From Clostridia bacterium (GTDB taxonomy: Bacteria; Bacillota; Clostridia; UMGS1883): DNA of 17,804 nt. The stretch covers positions 19,298-37,101 of the forward strand of contig JAJQCX010000134.1 in assembly GCA_021202495.1 (NCBI GenBank), read 5' to 3'. Position numbers and translations under genes: made by a program. The notes under the pieces were generated by a model that saw only the letters and a list, made by a program, of their open reading frames with translations, was not told the DNA's origin and searched no databases. The stretch's first letter is position 1; each line of letters begins with the position of its first letter. Shown one piece after another: positions 6,617 to 13,526 of the stretch.

Positions 6617-7650
6617 TCTATTTCACTTCCGTCCAAATATACATCCATCAAATACGCGTTGTTTTCAAACCTGTGTACCGCCTTTTTCGCGCGTATTTCT
6701 CCGTTCAAAGCCAAATCACCCATCGTCATTGTAACATATACAATGCTGCCTCCGCGGACGGCGGTGTTGCCCGCCGCCCCCTTCAACACAATTTCGCGGT
6801 TTATCCTGTCGTATTTTTCAAGCAGCTGCTTTGCGTCGCTCAACGCGTTTTCCGGCTCCGTCGTATTTTGCGACAATATCAGCGTGCCCCACTCGCCCAT
6901 CGTCTCCGCGTCCGACACTCTCACAACCCACCTTTGGTTGAGCCTTTTTGTGTCGTTGTAGAGCTCTATCATATTGTACACGCCCTCGTCAATCGTGTCC
7001 TCGTACACAAAATCCTCCGCCAAATGCGCGTCTATCAAAACGCCCGTTCGCATATTTGATGCTGCTTTAAGCGTCAAATATCCCCCGTCGTCGTAAAGCT
7101 CATATCTCCCGCCGCCGCGCCGCTCTGTCTCCTCCGCTCCCTTTCTTATCACATCAAGCAGCGAAATCCTCTCCGCCGCCATCGCGCCCAAAGCTACGCC
7201 CGTCTTTGCCACGTCTCCGCCCCGCAGCTTATATTCTTTCACAATACCGTTCACAACCTCCGAAAGCGTTGCCGACGAGCGCGTATATGTCCGCTTGTTT
7301 TTTAAATAGCGCAGCTGGTCGTAGCACGTCGTCTCGATAAGTCCGTCCTTGTCGCGCTTTTTTGTGAACACAAATCCGTAAAATATCACCTCTCCGTCAT
7401 ATTTCACGCTCACCGCATCCCCCTGGTTAAACGAAATAACCTCGTCCTTCATCACCGTAAACGTAAATTTCGACGCGCAAAATTCCTCTCTCTCAAGCCT
7501 CGCCTCGTTCACAATCACCGCCTCGTAAATCTTGAGCCCGCTTTTTATGTAAACTCTCAGCTTCGGCGCACTTTCCGCGCTTTCAAATATTTCTCTATAG
7601 CTTCCGGTGCTGTACGCATTCCCGTTTCTTATTATCGTCGCGCCGCTCAA
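6613..7650 (-). CDS. XkdQ-like tail hub protein
   Basis: A 345-aa protein resembling XkdQ/gp27-like hub proteins: an early beta barrel (SGLKIYEAVIVNEARLE, FSFNQGDAVSVKYDG-like), then ETTCYDQLRYLKNKRTY, a phrase common in this family, and a C-terminal segment ending in YLMDVYLDGSEIE. The hub connects the tail tube to the baseplate. The reading frame is open for 43 more codons upstream, but that would overlap the XkdP-like gene by 121 nt. I chose TTG at 7650 because AGGTGAG lies just before it and overlaps the XkdP-like stop; this is the usual spacing in the operon. Confidence 0.88.
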   Translation of the reverse strand: MSGATIIRNGNAYSTGSYREIFESAESAPKLRVYIKSGLKIYEAVIVNEARLEREEFCASKFTFTVMKDEVISFNQGDAVSVKYDGEVIFYGFVFTKKRDKDGLIETTCYDQLRYLKNKRTYTRSSATLSEVVNGIVKEYKLRGGDVAKTGVALGAMAAERISLLDVIRKGAEETERRGGGRYELYDDGGYLTLKAASNMRTGVLIDAHLAEDFVYEDTIDEGVYNMIELYNDTKRLNQRWVVRVSDAETMGEWGTLILSQNTTEPENALSDAKQLLEKYDRINREIVLKGAAGNTAVRGGSIVYVTMTMGDLALNGEIRAKKAVHRFENNAYLMDVYLDGSEIE

Positions 7651-7658
7651 ATTCTCAC

Positions 7659-8294
7659 CTACTCGCTCAGCTTCAAAACCTGCCCCACTCTTATCGTGTA
7701 GGGCTTCGTTATCCCGTTTATGCTCGCCAAATACGCGTATTTTTCGCCGCTTCCCAAATATTTTTTCGCAATCAGCCACAGCGAATCGCCGCTCTGCACA
7801 ACGTATGTTTGCGGTATTGTCATTTCGTCCTCCCGCAGCGCCGTGCTCACGCTTCCGCTTGCCTCCGTCACCCCCGCCGACAAAACGCGGTATTCCCGCA
7901 CCGTCACGCTCGCCTTCATGTCAAGCCCGTTTTCCGCGTTTTCCTCCAGCACAATCTTCTCCGGCACTACCTGCAAATTCGTCAAATATACCTTGTTCAA
8001 ATCGGGCAGCGTCCTATATATGTCAAGCCACACCGCCTCATTTTCCTCCGCAATCCGCTCCAGCTCCCCCGCGTAATACGACGCCTCCTTAAATTCTCCA
8101 TCATACATTGCAAACGGATATAGGCTCACCGGCAGCAGCAAATCAAACGAGATTTTTTTCAATCCCTTTCCGCCCAAAAGCGTCGCCTCGCTCCCGTCAA
8201 TCAGCGTCACAACCCTGTTTCCGTTCTCCACCTCCGTCACAATCCTCGACGGCGCCACCGGAAACAGCACATGGTCAATATATAACATATACAT
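7659..8294 (-). CDS. XkdP-like LysM-domain tail protein
   Basis: A 211-aa protein. The N-terminal domain, starting YIDHVLFPVAPSRI, resembles XkdP and other contractile-tail proteins that cap or link hub and tube. A LysM domain occupies the C-terminus (about 163-211: TYVVQSGDSLWLIAKKYLG ... IRVGQVLKL), implying contact with peptidoglycan or, as in related tail proteins, a structural role. I chose the ATG at 8294, with AAAGGAGG at 8305-8312; ATG at 8288 or GTG at 8324 are alternatives. In PBSX-like clusters the tape measure gene comes directly before this gene, but here the upstream space holds only a repeat. Confidence 0.9.
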   Translation of the reverse strand: MYMLYIDHVLFPVAPSRIVTEVENGNRVVTLIDGSEATLLGGKGLKKISFDLLLPVSLYPFAMYDGEFKEASYYAGELERIAEENEAVWLDIYRTLPDLNKVYLTNLQVVPEKIVLEENAENGLDMKASVTVREYRVLSAGVTEASGSVSTALREDEMTIPQTYVVQSGDSLWLIAKKYLGSGEKYAYLASINGITKPYTIRVGQVLKLSE

Positions 8295-8372
8295 TCCCTC
8301 TGTCCCTCCTTTGTCACTTCCCACCTCACTGACGGCAAACCCTTACCTCCCCACGTCTCCCACCACACTTGG

Positions 8373-8570
8373 TCGTAGGGCGGGGGCTTGTCCCCCGCCG
8401 CGGTCTACCACCCAACCAAAAATCAGCCGATTTTACGCGATTCTCTCGCTGTCTCGGTCGTAGGGGCGGGGTTTGCTCCGCCCGCCACGCCCGCAGGCGC
8501 TTAAAATCCAAATTCCGCCCCGCGGAATTTGTTCCATCATTATAAATTGTACATTTTACATTGTAAATTA
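8373..8570 (-). repeat. Mosaic repeat copy D, long form, in the place of the tape measure gene
   Basis: The gap between the chaperone frameshift ORF and the XkdP-like gene is filled by repeat modules: a 112-bp unit (8373-8484) with two GC-rich hairpins, homologous to 4246-4358; GCCCGCAGGCGC (8489-8500); a perfect 10-bp hairpin, CAAATTCCGC (8509-8518) with GCGGAATTTG (8522-8531); and an AT-rich tail with repeated ATTGTA/ACATT elements (8532-8570). On the transcribed strand the tail begins directly after the TGA at 8573-8571. The open frames here (for example 8326-8574) are translations of the repeat. Confidence 0.75.
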
Positions 8571-8720
8571 TCATTTCAAATTCTTCATATAAATCTCCAC
8601 CGCCGCAATTATAAACGCCTTTTCATTCTCATCCATAAACGCAAATTCGCTCGGTCTCATCTTCAAATGGTGAAGGCACCAGTACGCAAAGACCGCGTCC
8701 CCGTCGCCTTCACTTATGAG
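8571..8720 (-). CDS. -1 frameshift extension of the tail assembly chaperone (GT-like domain)
   Basis: A 49-codon frame without its own plausible start, entered by a -1 slip at 8720-8726. It encodes LISEGDGDAVFAYWCLHHLK followed by a segment with RPSEFAFMDENEKAF and ends at TGA 8573-8571. The pattern Y-W-C-L-HH-L-x-M-RPSEF fits the T-domain extensions of lambda-G/GT-type chaperones, in which the extended protein recruits the tape measure protein. The full frameshift product would be 185 aa (136 from the 0 frame, 49 from here). It overlaps the 0-frame stop at 8714. Confidence 0.8.
   Translation of the reverse strand, partial: LISEGDGDAVFAYWCLHHLKMRPSEFAFMDENEKAFIIAAVEIYMKNLK
8670..8713 (-). 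promoter_or_regulatory. Putative frameshift-stimulating stem-loop
   Basis: On the transcribed strand GTGAAGGC (8713-8706) and GCCTTCAC (8677-8670) form a perfect 8-bp stem. It encloses 28 nt that can form a small inner helix (ACGC with GCGT). It begins 6 nt after the slippery heptamer, within the 5-9 nt spacing typical of -1 frameshift stimulators. Confidence 0.65.
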
Positions 8721-9127
8721 TTTTTTGCCCTTTCCACCCTTTCCTCCATCGAAACGTCAAAACCTTGGGTCTTCTGCGCAAATCTCACGAACTCCTGATA
8801 CTCTCCCGGATCGTCTATCAGCGCGCACAGCAGCGCCTCAGGCGTCTTCACCCCGTATGAATCCTGCAGCTCGGCGTTATAAAGGCACGGCGTCACCACG
8901 CTTGCCGCCGCGAGTTTTTTCACATAGAGCGAAAAATCCAACCTTCCGCCCCTTCCCGCTTCTTTTATGCAGTCCTCGCGTATTCTCTCGTCCTCCGATG
9001 TCGAAACGTGCCTTATCTCCCAGAGGAGCGCCTCCCCGTTTTCGTCAAGAAGCGAGCTTGTCGCCCTGTAAAACACGTTTTCCCGCTTTATCTTATTTTC
9101 CTTCAAAAAAAGCTTCAGGCTTTCCAC
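8714..9127 (-). CDS. XkdN-like tail assembly chaperone, 0-frame product
   Basis: A 137-aa protein placed between tail tube and (missing) tape measure genes, like XkdN (Phage_TAC_5 family). Recognisable phrases are SLKLFLKENKIKRENV near the N-terminus, LLWEIRHVSTSED and LCALIDDPGEYQEFVRFAQK near the C-terminus. Such chaperones coat the tape measure protein during tube assembly. The start is GTG at 9127, with GGAG (9140-9137) 9 nt upstream and an in-frame stop just before it, so the start is well fixed. The 3' end carries a canonical slippery site that gives a longer product. Confidence 0.88.
   Translation of the reverse strand: MESLKLFLKENKIKRENVFYRATSSLLDENGEALLWEIRHVSTSEDERIREDCIKEAGRGGRLDFSLYVKKLAAASVVTPCLYNAELQDSYGVKTPEALLCALIDDPGEYQEFVRFAQKTQGFDVSMEERVERAKNS
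8720..8726 (-). promoter_or_regulatory. Programmed -1 ribosomal frameshift site, A_AAA_AAC
   Basis: On the minus strand the 0-frame codons are GCA AAA AAC TCA TAA, so the heptamer A_AAA_AAC has exactly the X_XXY_YYZ phasing. Slipping by -1 leads into the 49-codon extension to 8571. Stop codon two codons downstream in the 0 frame and a stem-loop 6 nt later complete a standard arrangement. Confidence 0.85.
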
Positions 9128-9133
9128 TTTTCA

Positions 9134-9607
9134 TCACTCCATTCCGCTCAGCACGCTGAACTTCTGCGGCATCTTAAAGTCCTCAAACGTTCCCGTTATC
9201 GTCTCGGAAAGGTAATCGCCCTCCGCGTCAAACTTCGCCAATATTCCGCCGTCTATGTTGCAGCCGGTAAATATCATCGTCTGCTCACCCGCCGCGCTTG
9301 CCGGATCGGAATTTGTCACCTGTATGTCAAAATATATATCCTCGCCCGTTTCCTTATACTCAATCAAAAGCTCACGGAATACGCTCTGGTTGTAATGCGC
9401 CTTCCCCGAAAATACGCCCGACCAGCCGTTCGCCTTGTTGCCTCGCCCCGTCTGTCCCAATATCGGCACCGTCGTCTTGTTTTTCGTTATCTTCGCCTCA
9501 AAGCTTATCATCTGCATAAAATTATATCTGTTCGTTCCGACCGTCACGTAACACTCCGCCAGCGACGCGCTTATCGCGCCCTGCGCGTCCATCGTAATGC
9601 TCGCCAT
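9134..9607 (-). CDS. Tail tube protein (XkdM-like, DUF2001)
   Basis: A 157-aa protein with the XkdM/DUF2001 pattern: an N-terminal strand with YNFMQMISFEAKITKNK, a glycine-rich loop ILGQTGRGNKANGWSG, and an alternating beta pattern ending GTFEDFKMPQKF. It polymerises into the inner tube through which DNA passes. GGGAGGGG lies 7 nt before the ATG. It follows the sheath gene, 15 nt downstream of its stop, and its TGA lies 6 nt before the chaperone GTG. Length and location match PBSX. Confidence 0.93.
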   Translation of the reverse strand: MASITMDAQGAISASLAECYVTVGTNRYNFMQMISFEAKITKNKTTVPILGQTGRGNKANGWSGVFSGKAHYNQSVFRELLIEYKETGEDIYFDIQVTNSDPASAAGEQTMIFTGCNIDGGILAKFDAEGDYLSETITGTFEDFKMPQKFSVLSGME

Positions 9608-9622
9608 TCAAAATCCCCTCCC

Positions 9623-10918
9623 TTATTCAATCACCGTCGTCATATAAAGCTGCTCCATCGCGTTCACCGGGCAAATGCTCCCCGATATAACAACCGCGGT
9701 TTTTTTCTCTCCGCGCGTCACCTCAACGTCGCTCTCCTCAAAGTCCTCAATCGCCCTCATCTTCTCCAAACTTTTTCTATGCTCCACAATGTCGTTCCAC
9801 AGCGACAGCCTTCCCGCCTCGTCGTTCGGCACAACTCCCAGATACTTGCTTCTGAAAAGCTCCGCGTCGTCATAGGCAATCTGGTCGATTATTCTCACGG
9901 TCTGATTTTCCTTAAACACATCTCCCACGTCCGCGTCCGTCGTCACAAGCGAATTTATGTCCGCCAGCACTCTGTAATCGTCGTCCACCTTGTGGAACAC
10001 AAACTTTCCGTCCTCTATGCATTCCTCAAGCTCGCTCTGCGTGTAGCTCGTCGCGACAGTGTAGCTTCCGGAGTATATTTTGTTCGTCAGGCTCTTATTT
10101 ATCGCGCACCCCGCGCTCGCCCCCGTCACAAACCACACAAGCCCCGCGGCGCTCTCCTTTGCCGCCGTGTCAACGTTTATCACGCCCATGTCGTCCGCCT
10201 CACAACGGTATAACACGCTCTGAAACTTAATCCCGCGTTCCTCTCTCATCCTCTTTGTAAACGACGCCACCATGCTGTTCACACTGCTGCTGTCCGTCGC
10301 CACGCCCATCGTGTTAAAGCTCACCGCCTCCGCCGCGTCCAAAAACGTCTGATAGTCCTCGCCCGTCACGCTCGCGTTTACCCCACCGCTCATCGCGGTG
10401 CCCGCCGTCACGGAAAGCGTCGCCGACGTGCTCCACACCACAAAGTCGTTGTCCTCAAGCTCGCTTGCCGCCGCCACCGTCTGCGTGTCCTTCTTAACTC
10501 CGTTATAATACGTCACAACGTCGTAAAGCGACGTGTCGTCCACGTTTTTTGAAATCTTTATCGTAATGTTGTTCCCGCACACTCCGCCGTATTTCGCGCT
10601 CCCGTATGTGCAGCTCGCCTTCACCGACTCCCCGAGCCTGTAAATGTGCGCCGTCTGCGCGTTCAAAAAGAGATCATTTAACGCCATCAGCTCATCGCTC
10701 GTGCATGAATATCCGAACCTCTTCACGCTCTCTTTCATAAATTCGTCCGCCGTCAGCGTCACAAATTCACCCTCAACGCCCCAATCCAGCTCCATTGCGA
10801 CCGCCGCCACGCCCCTGTCCGACACGCTGCCCGACGCGCTCGTTGATGAAACAAAGTTTATGTAAACTCCCGGCAGCACCTTGTTGTAATTAGTATATGT
10901 TCCTCCGCCCAACGCCAT
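9623..10918 (-). CDS. Contractile tail sheath protein (XkdK-like)
   Basis: A 431-aa protein. The N-terminus, with KVLPGVYINFVSS and DRGVAAVAMELDWG, is the hallmark of phage tail sheath proteins; the C-terminal part, with KYLGVVPNDEAGRLSLWNDI and EVTRGEKKTAVVISGSI, forms the conserved inner domain. The presence of a sheath makes this a myovirus-type (contractile) tail. The ATG is 3 nt after the stop of the 54-aa gene, with GGGGAG upstream. The frame is intact and similar in length to XkdK. Confidence 0.95.
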   Translation of the reverse strand: MALGGGTYTNYNKVLPGVYINFVSSTSASGSVSDRGVAAVAMELDWGVEGEFVTLTADEFMKESVKRFGYSCTSDELMALNDLFLNAQTAHIYRLGESVKASCTYGSAKYGGVCGNNITIKISKNVDDTSLYDVVTYYNGVKKDTQTVAAASELEDNDFVVWSTSATLSVTAGTAMSGGVNASVTGEDYQTFLDAAEAVSFNTMGVATDSSSVNSMVASFTKRMREERGIKFQSVLYRCEADDMGVINVDTAAKESAAGLVWFVTGASAGCAINKSLTNKIYSGSYTVATSYTQSELEECIEDGKFVFHKVDDDYRVLADINSLVTTDADVGDVFKENQTVRIIDQIAYDDAELFRSKYLGVVPNDEAGRLSLWNDIVEHRKSLEKMRAIEDFEESDVEVTRGEKKTAVVISGSICPVNAMEQLYMTTVIE

Positions 10919-10921
10919 ATA

Positions 10922-11086
10922 TTACACTCTCCCCTTCATGAATTTTTTGATTATCTTCTCCGCTTCCTCCACACTGTAGCTTTTCCCGTCCTCCAAAAGC
11001 GCGCTCACCGCGTCGCGGTACCTTTTAAACCTTTCCGACGCCGCCAGTTCCTCCTTCGTGTAAACATCCGCCTGCATTTCCTCCAT
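10922..11086 (-). CDS. Small conserved tail-operon protein, 54 aa
   Basis: A 54-aa ORF starting MEEMQADVYTKEELAASE and ending KIIKKFMKGRV. It has GGGAGG 8 nt before its ATG, fills the gap between the tail terminator and sheath genes, and stops 3 nt before the sheath ATG. The layout (a K-E-x-L-x-x-S-x-R-F helix, then LLEDGK-Y-x-x-EEAEKII-K-FMKG) resembles small proteins I recall at this position in PBSX-like prophages; function unknown. It is basic at the C-terminus and looks entirely helical. It may be a DNA- or capsid-associated accessory, but nothing here shows that. Confidence 0.78.
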   Translation of the reverse strand: MEEMQADVYTKEELAASERFKRYRDAVSALLEDGKSYSVEEAEKIIKKFMKGRV

Positions 11087-11100
11087 AAATTTTTCCTCCC

Positions 11101-11523
11101 TTACTTAAATGTAACCTCTTCCATCATCGCAGCCTCTTCCTCGCCCTCATCGGGAACAATCTTGACCGGCACGTCATAGACGCATCTCATCACAAGCGCC
11201 TTTCCCTCAAAGCTCCCGTTCAGCCCCCTCGCATGAAAGAGCTTCCCGTCAACTTCAAGCAGGTTCATTATTTCAAACAAATCCCCCGTCACGCTCTGCT
11301 CGTCAAAGCGCGCCGTGTCGCCCTCTCCCTCAAGCTTCACCGCAACAGAGAGCCTTAACATATACCTTCCGCCCAAGAGCGCCACCTTTTCCGCCTTTTC
11401 ACACTCCACGAAAAAACACGGCTTCTCTGCCCCCATCTTCACACTCTCCGTGTAAACCGCAAACCTTTCACCAAACTTTTCCTCCAACCTCTCCGCCAGT
11501 ACCCCAATCACCCTGTCAACCAT
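11101..11523 (-). CDS. Tail terminator protein, XkdJ-like
   Basis: A 140-aa protein. The pattern is an N-terminal helix (VDRVIGVLAERLEEKFGE), a strand AVYTESVKMGAEKPCFFVE, then beta segments with GGRYMLRLSVAVKLE and ALVMRCVYDVPVKIV, which fits phage tail terminator proteins of the XkdJ type. These cap the tail tube and sheath so that a head can join. I chose ATG at 11523, preceded by GGGAGG 7 nt away, rather than the upstream GTG at 11538 that would include the ribosome binding site. In PBSX the gp10-like gene lies just before this one; here a repeat does. Confidence 0.8.
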   Translation of the reverse strand: MVDRVIGVLAERLEEKFGERFAVYTESVKMGAEKPCFFVECEKAEKVALLGGRYMLRLSVAVKLEGEGDTARFDEQSVTGDLFEIMNLLEVDGKLFHARGLNGSFEGKALVMRCVYDVPVKIVPDEGEEEAAMMEEVTFK

Positions 11524-11570
11524 GCTTAAACCTCCCACACATTATCCCACTCCCGCCTCAATTAAGGTTG

Positions 11571-11682
11571 TACGGGCGGGGCTTGTCCCCGCCCTTTCCG
11601 CGCCGCAGCGCGTAAAATCAAATTTTGCTCCGCAAAATTTTTACCTCAACTCCACACTTCACACTCCAAACTCCACACTTTT
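11571..11682 (-). repeat. Mosaic repeat copy E between XkdH-like and XkdJ-like genes
   Basis: Modules in plus-strand order: GGGCGGGG-cttgt-CCCCGCCC hairpin (11574-11594); CGCGC-cgca-GCGCG hairpin (about 11599-11613); AAATTTTGC/GCAAAATTT hairpin (11620-11628 and 11632-11640); and tandem CTCCACA-like heptamers (11644-11680). The heptamer end lies 3-4 nt after the TGA of the XkdH-like gene on the transcribed strand. No coding sequence in this gap. Confidence 0.75.
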
Positions 11683-12051
11683 TCACGCCCACTCCTTCGC
11701 CTTCACCACCATCACCTCATTGTGCGAGTCAAACCTCTTCATCGTGCCGCTTCTTTGGTACCGCGTCACCTTCCCGCGCCTCGTCACCTCAAATTCGCTC
11801 CCCTCCGCCGCCTCGCAGTCGGGCGGCAGAAAGAGCTTCACCTTATTGCTCACTTCACTTAAATTATCCCCCTCGGATGTTCCGTTTTCCCCGAAAAGAT
11901 ATGTCTTTTCCGACACCCTGCACGGCACGGCGGAATATATCTTTTCCCGTTCAACCACCGTCCGCCCGTCCTCAAACACGGGCTTTGACACATAAATGTC
12001 GCACACATCCGTGTAAAACATTTCACACGCTTTTCTCACTTTATTTACCAT
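11683..12051 (-). CDS. Head-tail stopper/closure protein, XkdH-like
   Basis: A 122-aa protein resembling the small head completion proteins after gp6-like connectors: CEMFYTDVCDIYVSKPV near the N-terminus, VPCRVSEKT in the middle and a strand-rich C-terminus ending EVMVVKAKEWA. It would close the portal vertex after packaging. The ATG overlaps the end of the gp6-like gene by 7 nt, with GGAG 6 nt upstream. The family assignment rests on size, order and a few motifs. Confidence 0.78.
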   Translation of the reverse strand: MVNKVRKACEMFYTDVCDIYVSKPVFEDGRTVVEREKIYSAVPCRVSEKTYLFGENGTSEGDNLSEVSNKVKLFLPPDCEAAEGSEFEVTRRGKVTRYQRSGTMKRFDSHNEVMVVKAKEWA

Positions 12052-12395
12052 TTCACTCTCCGAAACGCCGCAATTTCATCTCGCCCTGAATTGAGCAGCC
12101 TGTCAATCAGGCTTTCAATCGGCGTTGCCTCATTAAACTGCACCGTCAAATCCCCCTCCGTCACGGCGCTTATCCCCGCGCCGTCCTCGTCGCGCTCCTT
12201 TGCCGAAAGGTATTCTCCCGCCGCAATGTCAAGCGCGGCAAACCTCAGCTCATCCGGCACTCTCTCGCTGTTTAACGCGTTTACAATCGTCTGCTCCGCC
12301 TTCTTCAGCGCTCTTTCAAGCACATCCTTCTCGTTTTCGGCAGTCTCAAACCCCAAATCCGAGAGCCTTTCTCTCAATTCCTCATATCCCGACAA
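12045..12395 (-). CDS. Phage gp6-like head-tail connector
   Basis: A 116-aa protein, helical at the N-terminus (KDVLERALKKAEQTIVNALN; RFAALDIAAGEYL) and ending in SLIDRLLNSGRDEIAAFRRVKW, as in gp6-like connectors of Gram-positive phages (GDLTVQF before the last helix is typical). It forms a ring under the portal. The start is TTG at 12395: GGGGAG lies 8 nt upstream and the nearby ATG is in another frame with a quick stop. It begins 14 nt after the capsid stop codon and overlaps the next gene. Confidence 0.82.
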   Translation of the reverse strand: MSGYEELRERLSDLGFETAENEKDVLERALKKAEQTIVNALNSERVPDELRFAALDIAAGEYLSAKERDEDGAGISAVTEGDLTVQFNEATPIESLIDRLLNSGRDEIAAFRRVKW

Positions 12396-12409
12396 ATTTC
12401 ATTCTCCCC

Positions 12410-13366
12410 TTACTCCGTCGCCAAATTCGTCACCGACCCGTGCAAAAACGCCGGACCGTGCGCCAACCCAATCTGCCCGTAAATCTGTATCATGTCCGAC
12501 GCCCCCGTCTTCGCGAGCGGCTCCTCAAAAAGCACGCCCTTCTCCGGCACCGCCTGGAACACCGGCGCAATGTGCGCCACATCCGCAATCAATATCGTAT
12601 CCTTCGGCATAAATCTGTCCCACACAACGCCCATTCTGAAAAAGTCCGTCTCAATCTGATTTATGCTCACGCCGCCGATAGTCTCTCTCGTGCTCATCGT
12701 CGCGTTAAACTGATTTGCGTAAAGCTCCGTCAACGCCTGCTTCTGATACGCCGGCAAAAACATCACCATGTTGTCAAAGTAAGCGCCATTTTCCGCCATC
12801 TGTCTGTAAAGCATGTCAAGCAGCGTCTTTGAGAGCGCCGCTCCCTCCGCATCAATCGTCGTCCCGCTCTTCGTCAGCTCAATCAGTCCGCGTGTCTGAT
12901 TTGCCCCTGCCGCGCTCGTCGCCTTGCTGTACACACCGTTCAAAAAGCTGTGCTCCACATCGCGCGCAATCTTTATTAGCTTGTGCTGTATCTGAAACGC
13001 CTTCTCATCCTCAACGCTGTTCGCCGCCGTACTGTTTAACCCCGACATAGCGCCGCTGTTTGACATCTTCATGTATGTAAGGTTCACAACCTCCTGATGT
13101 ATCTGCACAACGTTCGTCTCCTGCTCGCGCACAATGAGCGTACTCTCCGGTGCCGTCACCGACGCCTCTTCCGAAATCGCGGGCTGCGACGCCTCAGGAT
13201 AATCAAAGAGCACCGCCGTCGGAAATTCGCTCGAAAGCGTCTGCCTTCCTCCCGTCAGCCCTCCCGTCATCGACAAAAGCGGCGTCTGCGCACAATCCGC
13301 CGCAAACAACTCCCCCGCATAATTCGGTAAATTCCAACTCGTACCCAACCCCGTAACAATAGCCAT
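12410..13366 (-). CDS. Major capsid protein, SU10/DUF5309-type
   Basis: A 318-aa HK97-fold capsid protein of the type in many clostridial PBSX-like prophages. Characteristic phrases: NYAGELFAADCAQTPLLSMTGG near the N-terminus, SQPAISEEASVTAPESTLIV, ETNVVQIHQEVVNLTYMKMS, and RDVEHSFLNGVYSK in the middle (each shown only in part here). I chose the ATG at 13366, which has AAGGATGG about 8 nt upstream; an ATG four codons earlier overlaps that ribosome binding site. The scaffold gene is immediately upstream, apart from a repeat copy of about 120 bp. The frame is intact. Confidence 0.9.
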   Translation of the reverse strand: MAIVTGLGTSWNLPNYAGELFAADCAQTPLLSMTGGLTGGRQTLSSEFPTAVLFDYPEASQPAISEEASVTAPESTLIVREQETNVVQIHQEVVNLTYMKMSNSGAMSGLNSTAANSVEDEKAFQIQHKLIKIARDVEHSFLNGVYSKATSAAGANQTRGLIELTKSGTTIDAEGAALSKTLLDMLYRQMAENGAYFDNMVMFLPAYQKQALTELYANQFNATMSTRETIGGVSINQIETDFFRMGVVWDRFMPKDTILIADVAHIAPVFQAVPEKGVLFEEPLAKTGASDMIQIYGQIGLAHGPAFLHGSVTNLATE

Positions 13367-13449
13367 AACAAAATCCATCCTTTCAAATTATAAAAATTTT
13401 ATATTACACACCATACCCCGCCCGCATCTCCACGTTCTTTTCGTCTCCC

Positions 13450-13526
13450 GCCACAAAATCAATTCAAATTTTGCCCCGCGGAATTTGCTCCTCAACTCCC
13501 CACTTCACACTTCAAACTCCACACTA
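13450..13526 (-). repeat. Mosaic repeat copy F between scaffold and capsid genes
   Basis: Plus-strand order: AT-rich lead, then CAAATTTTGC (13465-13474) and GCGGAATTTG (13478-13487), which pair with two G-U pairs on one strand, then tandem CTCCACA/TTCACA-like heptamers (13490-13526). The final heptamer runs into the TAG stop of the scaffold gene. The sequence between 13379 and 13450 holds no gene; a pyrimidine-rich stretch with GCCCG-type motifs may be an eroded GC module. Confidence 0.7.

Noticed and set aside
6613..7779. XkdQ-like start at 7779
   Set aside because: Would overlap the XkdP-like gene by 121 nt with no family-like sequence in the extra 43 residues; TTG at 7650 has a better site.
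8326..8574. 82-aa frame in the place of the tape measure gene
   Set aside because: Begins in the AT tail of repeat copy D and reads through its hairpins; not a remnant of a tape measure protein.
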